From Burkholderiales bacterium (lineage in GTDB: Bacteria; Pseudomonadota; Gammaproteobacteria; Burkholderiales; CAIKXV01), in NCBI GenBank assembly GCA_019751575.1, contig JAIENF010000529.1:1-6242 (forward strand): a stretch of DNA of 6,242 nt, given 5' to 3'. A program made the position numbers and the translations under genes. The notes beneath the pieces are model-generated. The model ran no database searches. It was not told the DNA's origin and saw only the letters and a list, made by a program, of their open reading frames with translations. Below, piece after piece: positions 4,784-6,242 of the stretch (position 1 is its first letter; every line of letters begins with the position of its first letter).

Positions 4784-5470
4784 TCAACGCCCGAAGATCG
4801 GGAATGGCCAAGCGCCCGGCACGGTAACCGGCCGGGGTGCTGCGAGCGACGAGGCAGGCGCTGTAACCGGGTTGATCATAGTTGCCGTCGCGGGCTTCGC
4901 TATCGACTTCCCAACTGCAGGCTTTTCCGGAGTGCTGGCGACCGCCGGCTTTTGGGCTGTCTTTTTTGCCACTGCGGGTCGTGCTGCCGTGTCGATCACC
5001 CGCCCTGGCGCTGCCGGCCGCTTCGCCGCCGGCTTCGGGACTGCCTTCGCAGCGACCCGGGATTCTGCTCTGGAGACGGCCGGGGTCGCCGGCCTGCCAG
5101 GCGCTTTCGAGCCTTTGCCCGCCGCTTTCTTGGCACCTTTCTTGGCTGCCTTGCGACCGGCCTTCTTCGCCGCCTTCTTCGCGGTTTTCTTCGCGACTTT
5201 CTTGACCGCCTTCTTCGCGACCTTGCCCGGAGTCTTCTTGGGCGCAGCTTTCTTCACGGCCTTCTTGACTGCCGGCTTGCGCACGACCTTCGCGACTTTC
5301 TTCGCCGCCTTCTTCGCGACTTTCTTGGCGACCTTCTTCACCGCCTTCTTCGCGACCTTCTTGACCGGCGTACGGACGGTGGCCTTCCGGGCTACCTTCT
5401 TTGCCGCCTTCTTGGCGACCGGTCGTGCCGACTTCTTCGCCGTGGATTTGCGTGCGACCTTCTTTGCCAT
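4784..5470 (-). CDS. Histone H1-like lysine/alanine-rich DNA-binding protein
   Basis: A 228-residue protein of extreme composition. Residues 1-120 are a run of KK pairs with a roughly four-residue period (KKVAKKAVKKVAKKVAKKAAKK, as in H1 C-terminal tails), interrupted by Pro/Thr/Arg breaks near 34, 65, 77 and 81. Residues 121-195 are Ala/Pro-rich with scattered basic residues. The last part, from about 200, is non-basic and ends GAWPFPIFGR. Only three acidic residues occur (E136, D160, E182). This matches bacterial H1-like nucleoid proteins such as Bordetella BpH1, with similarity in style to AlgP/HctB and the PhaF tail. Its expected role is non-specific DNA binding and nucleoid compaction. 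The ATG at 5470 has GGGAG at 5477-5481, 6 nt upstream. It starts 45 bp after the nrdB stop with no terminator between, so it is probably co-transcribed with nrdB. The repetitive tract makes length variation between strains likely. Confidence 0.9.
   Translation of the reverse strand: MAKKVARKSTAKKSARPVAKKAAKKVARKATVRTPVKKVAKKAVKKVAKKVAKKAAKKVAKVVRKPAVKKAVKKAAPKKTPGKVAKKAVKKVAKKTAKKAAKKAGRKAAKKGAKKAAGKGSKAPGRPATPAVSRAESRVAAKAVPKPAAKRPAAPGRVIDTAARPAVAKKTAQKPAVASTPEKPAVGKSIAKPATATMINPVTAPASSLAAPRPVTVPGAWPFPIFGR
5111..5470 (-). repeat. Degenerate tandem repeats encoding the KK-rich domain
   Basis: On the plus strand, units such as CGCCTTCTTCGCGAC and GACTTTCTT recur many times between about 5150 and 5440; on the coding strand they give alternating AAG/AAA lysine codons with GTC/GCG spacers. 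Units of about 12 bp correspond to the four-residue protein period. Confidence 0.75.
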
Positions 5471-5515
5471 CAGTGACTCCCGCTTTGGAAAGTGATGTGA
5501 ATTATCGAGCGCGCT

Positions 5516-6242
5516 TCATTCCCAGGACAAGGCACCACCTGTCTGATACTCGATGACCCTGGCCTCGAAGAAGTTTCGCTCCTTCTTCAGGTCGATCATC
5601 TCGCTCATCCAGGGAAACGGATTGTTCGCACCGGGGAAGAGCGGTTCGAGTCCGATCTGCTGGCATCGGCGGTTGGAAATATACCGCAGATACTCCTTGA
5701 ACATCGGTGCGTTAAGGCCCAGGACACCGCGCGGCATCGTGTCTTCCGCATAGCGGTACTCGAGCTCGACCGCCGTGTTCATCAGTTGCCGGATCTCTTC
5801 GCGGAACTCGGGCGTCCACAGGTGCGGGTTCTCCGCCTTCACCGTGTTGATCAGGTCGATGCCGAAATTGCAGTGCATCGACTCGTCGCGCAGGATGTAC
5901 TGGTACTGCTCGGCAGCACCGGTCATCTTGTTCTGCCGACCGAGCGCGAGGATCTGCACGAAGCCCACGTAGAAGAACAGGCCTTCCATGATGCAGGCGA
6001 ACACGATCAGGCTCTTCAGCAGCTTCTGGTCGGCCTCGGGCGTGCCCGTGCGGAACGACGGATTGGTCAGCGTGTCGATGAACGGGATCAGGAACTCGTC
6101 CTTGGCACGGATCGAGGCGACCTCGTGGTAGGCGTTGAACACTTCCCCTTCGTCCAGCCCCAGGGACTCGACGATGTACTGGTAGGCGTGGGTGTGGATC
6201 GCCTCCTCGAAAGCCTGGCGCAGCAGGTACTGCCGGCATTCC
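5516..6242 (-). CDS. nrdB: Class Ia ribonucleotide reductase small (beta) subunit, 5' end outside the window
   Basis: The frame runs off the right edge; 241 C-terminal residues are visible (counted here from the edge). NrdB carries the diiron-tyrosyl radical cofactor that starts reduction of ribonucleoside diphosphates to deoxyribonucleotides together with NrdA. In [10 protein letters not shown]13 and H16 are iron ligands and Y20 (codon 6182-6184) aligns with the radical Tyr122 of E. coli, so this is a tyrosyl-radical (class Ia) enzyme and not the Phe-bearing class Ic type. Further ligands are E86 in CIMEGLFF and E120 and H123 in LRDESMH, with the same E-to-E and E-to-H spacing as E. coli E204/E238/H241. 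The first iron ligand (Asp84 equivalent) lies outside. The C-terminus [10 protein letters not shown] is the usual tail that docks on NrdA and is intact. nrdA would be expected upstream, beyond the right edge. The H1-like gene follows after 45 bp. Confidence 0.97.
   Translation of the reverse strand, partial: ECRQYLLRQAFEEAIHTHAYQYIVESLGLDEGEVFNAYHEVASIRAKDEFLIPFIDTLTNPSFRTGTPEADQKLLKSLIVFACIMEGLFFYVGFVQILALGRQNKMTGAAEQYQYILRDESMHCNFGIDLINTVKAENPHLWTPEFREEIRQLMNTAVELEYRYAEDTMPRGVLGLNAPMFKEYLRYISNRRCQQIGLEPLFPGANNPFPWMSEMIDLKKERNFFEARVIEYQTGGALSWE

Noticed and set aside
4758..5495. Long plus-strand frame rich in Phe/Ala/Leu opposite the H1-like gene
   Set aside because: It is the exact antisense of the KK-rich repeats; its FFAAFFA pattern is a mirror of lysine codons, and it lacks independent support.

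Overview
The window looks like ordinary chromosome from a high-GC betaproteobacterium. The support is the GC-rich coding sequence, a PhaM-like granule regulator, a lysine/alanine-rich histone H1-like protein directly behind nrdB, and several small conserved proteins whose sequences I associate with Burkholderiales/Rhodocyclales relatives. This taxonomic placement is an inference. I see no mobile element, CRISPR array, tRNA, rRNA, phage or defence system.

Layout. (1) Positions 1-1372, plus strand: the 3' part of a fumarylacetoacetate hydrolase (FAH)-family gene, a GC-rich stem-loop, then a conserved 182-residue protein of unknown function. (2) Positions 1390-2083, minus strand: a short PhaM-like protein followed by a small proline/arginine-rich protein, probably one transcription unit, meeting region 1 tail to tail. 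(3) Positions 2169-3854, plus strand, divergent from region 2: a conserved protein of unknown function and a renalase-like FAD-dependent oxidoreductase, probably an operon. (4) Positions 3977-4303, plus strand: a secreted PsiF-family protein with two 32-residue repeats. (5) Positions 4304-4783: a convergent spacer without a recognisable gene, holding several inverted repeats. (6) Positions 4784-6242, minus strand: the H1-like protein, preceded by the 3' two thirds of nrdB (class Ia ribonucleotide reductase small subunit), only 45 bp apart.

Functional themes. nrdB and the H1-like gene may couple dNTP supply with nucleoid packaging. The PhaM-like protein points to polyhydroxybutyrate (PHB) granule biology, but it lacks the basic DNA-binding tail known from Ralstonia PhaM. 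The FAH-family enzyme suggests breakdown of an acylpyruvate-type intermediate, and PsiF is classically linked to phosphate starvation in enterics. These units do not form one obvious pathway. I found no convincing new multi-gene system. The points most worth following are the tail-less PhaM and its small partner, the aromatic C-terminal motif of the H1-like protein, the remote similarity of the 199-residue protein to DUF1285, and the nested inverted repeats in the psiF/H1 spacer.
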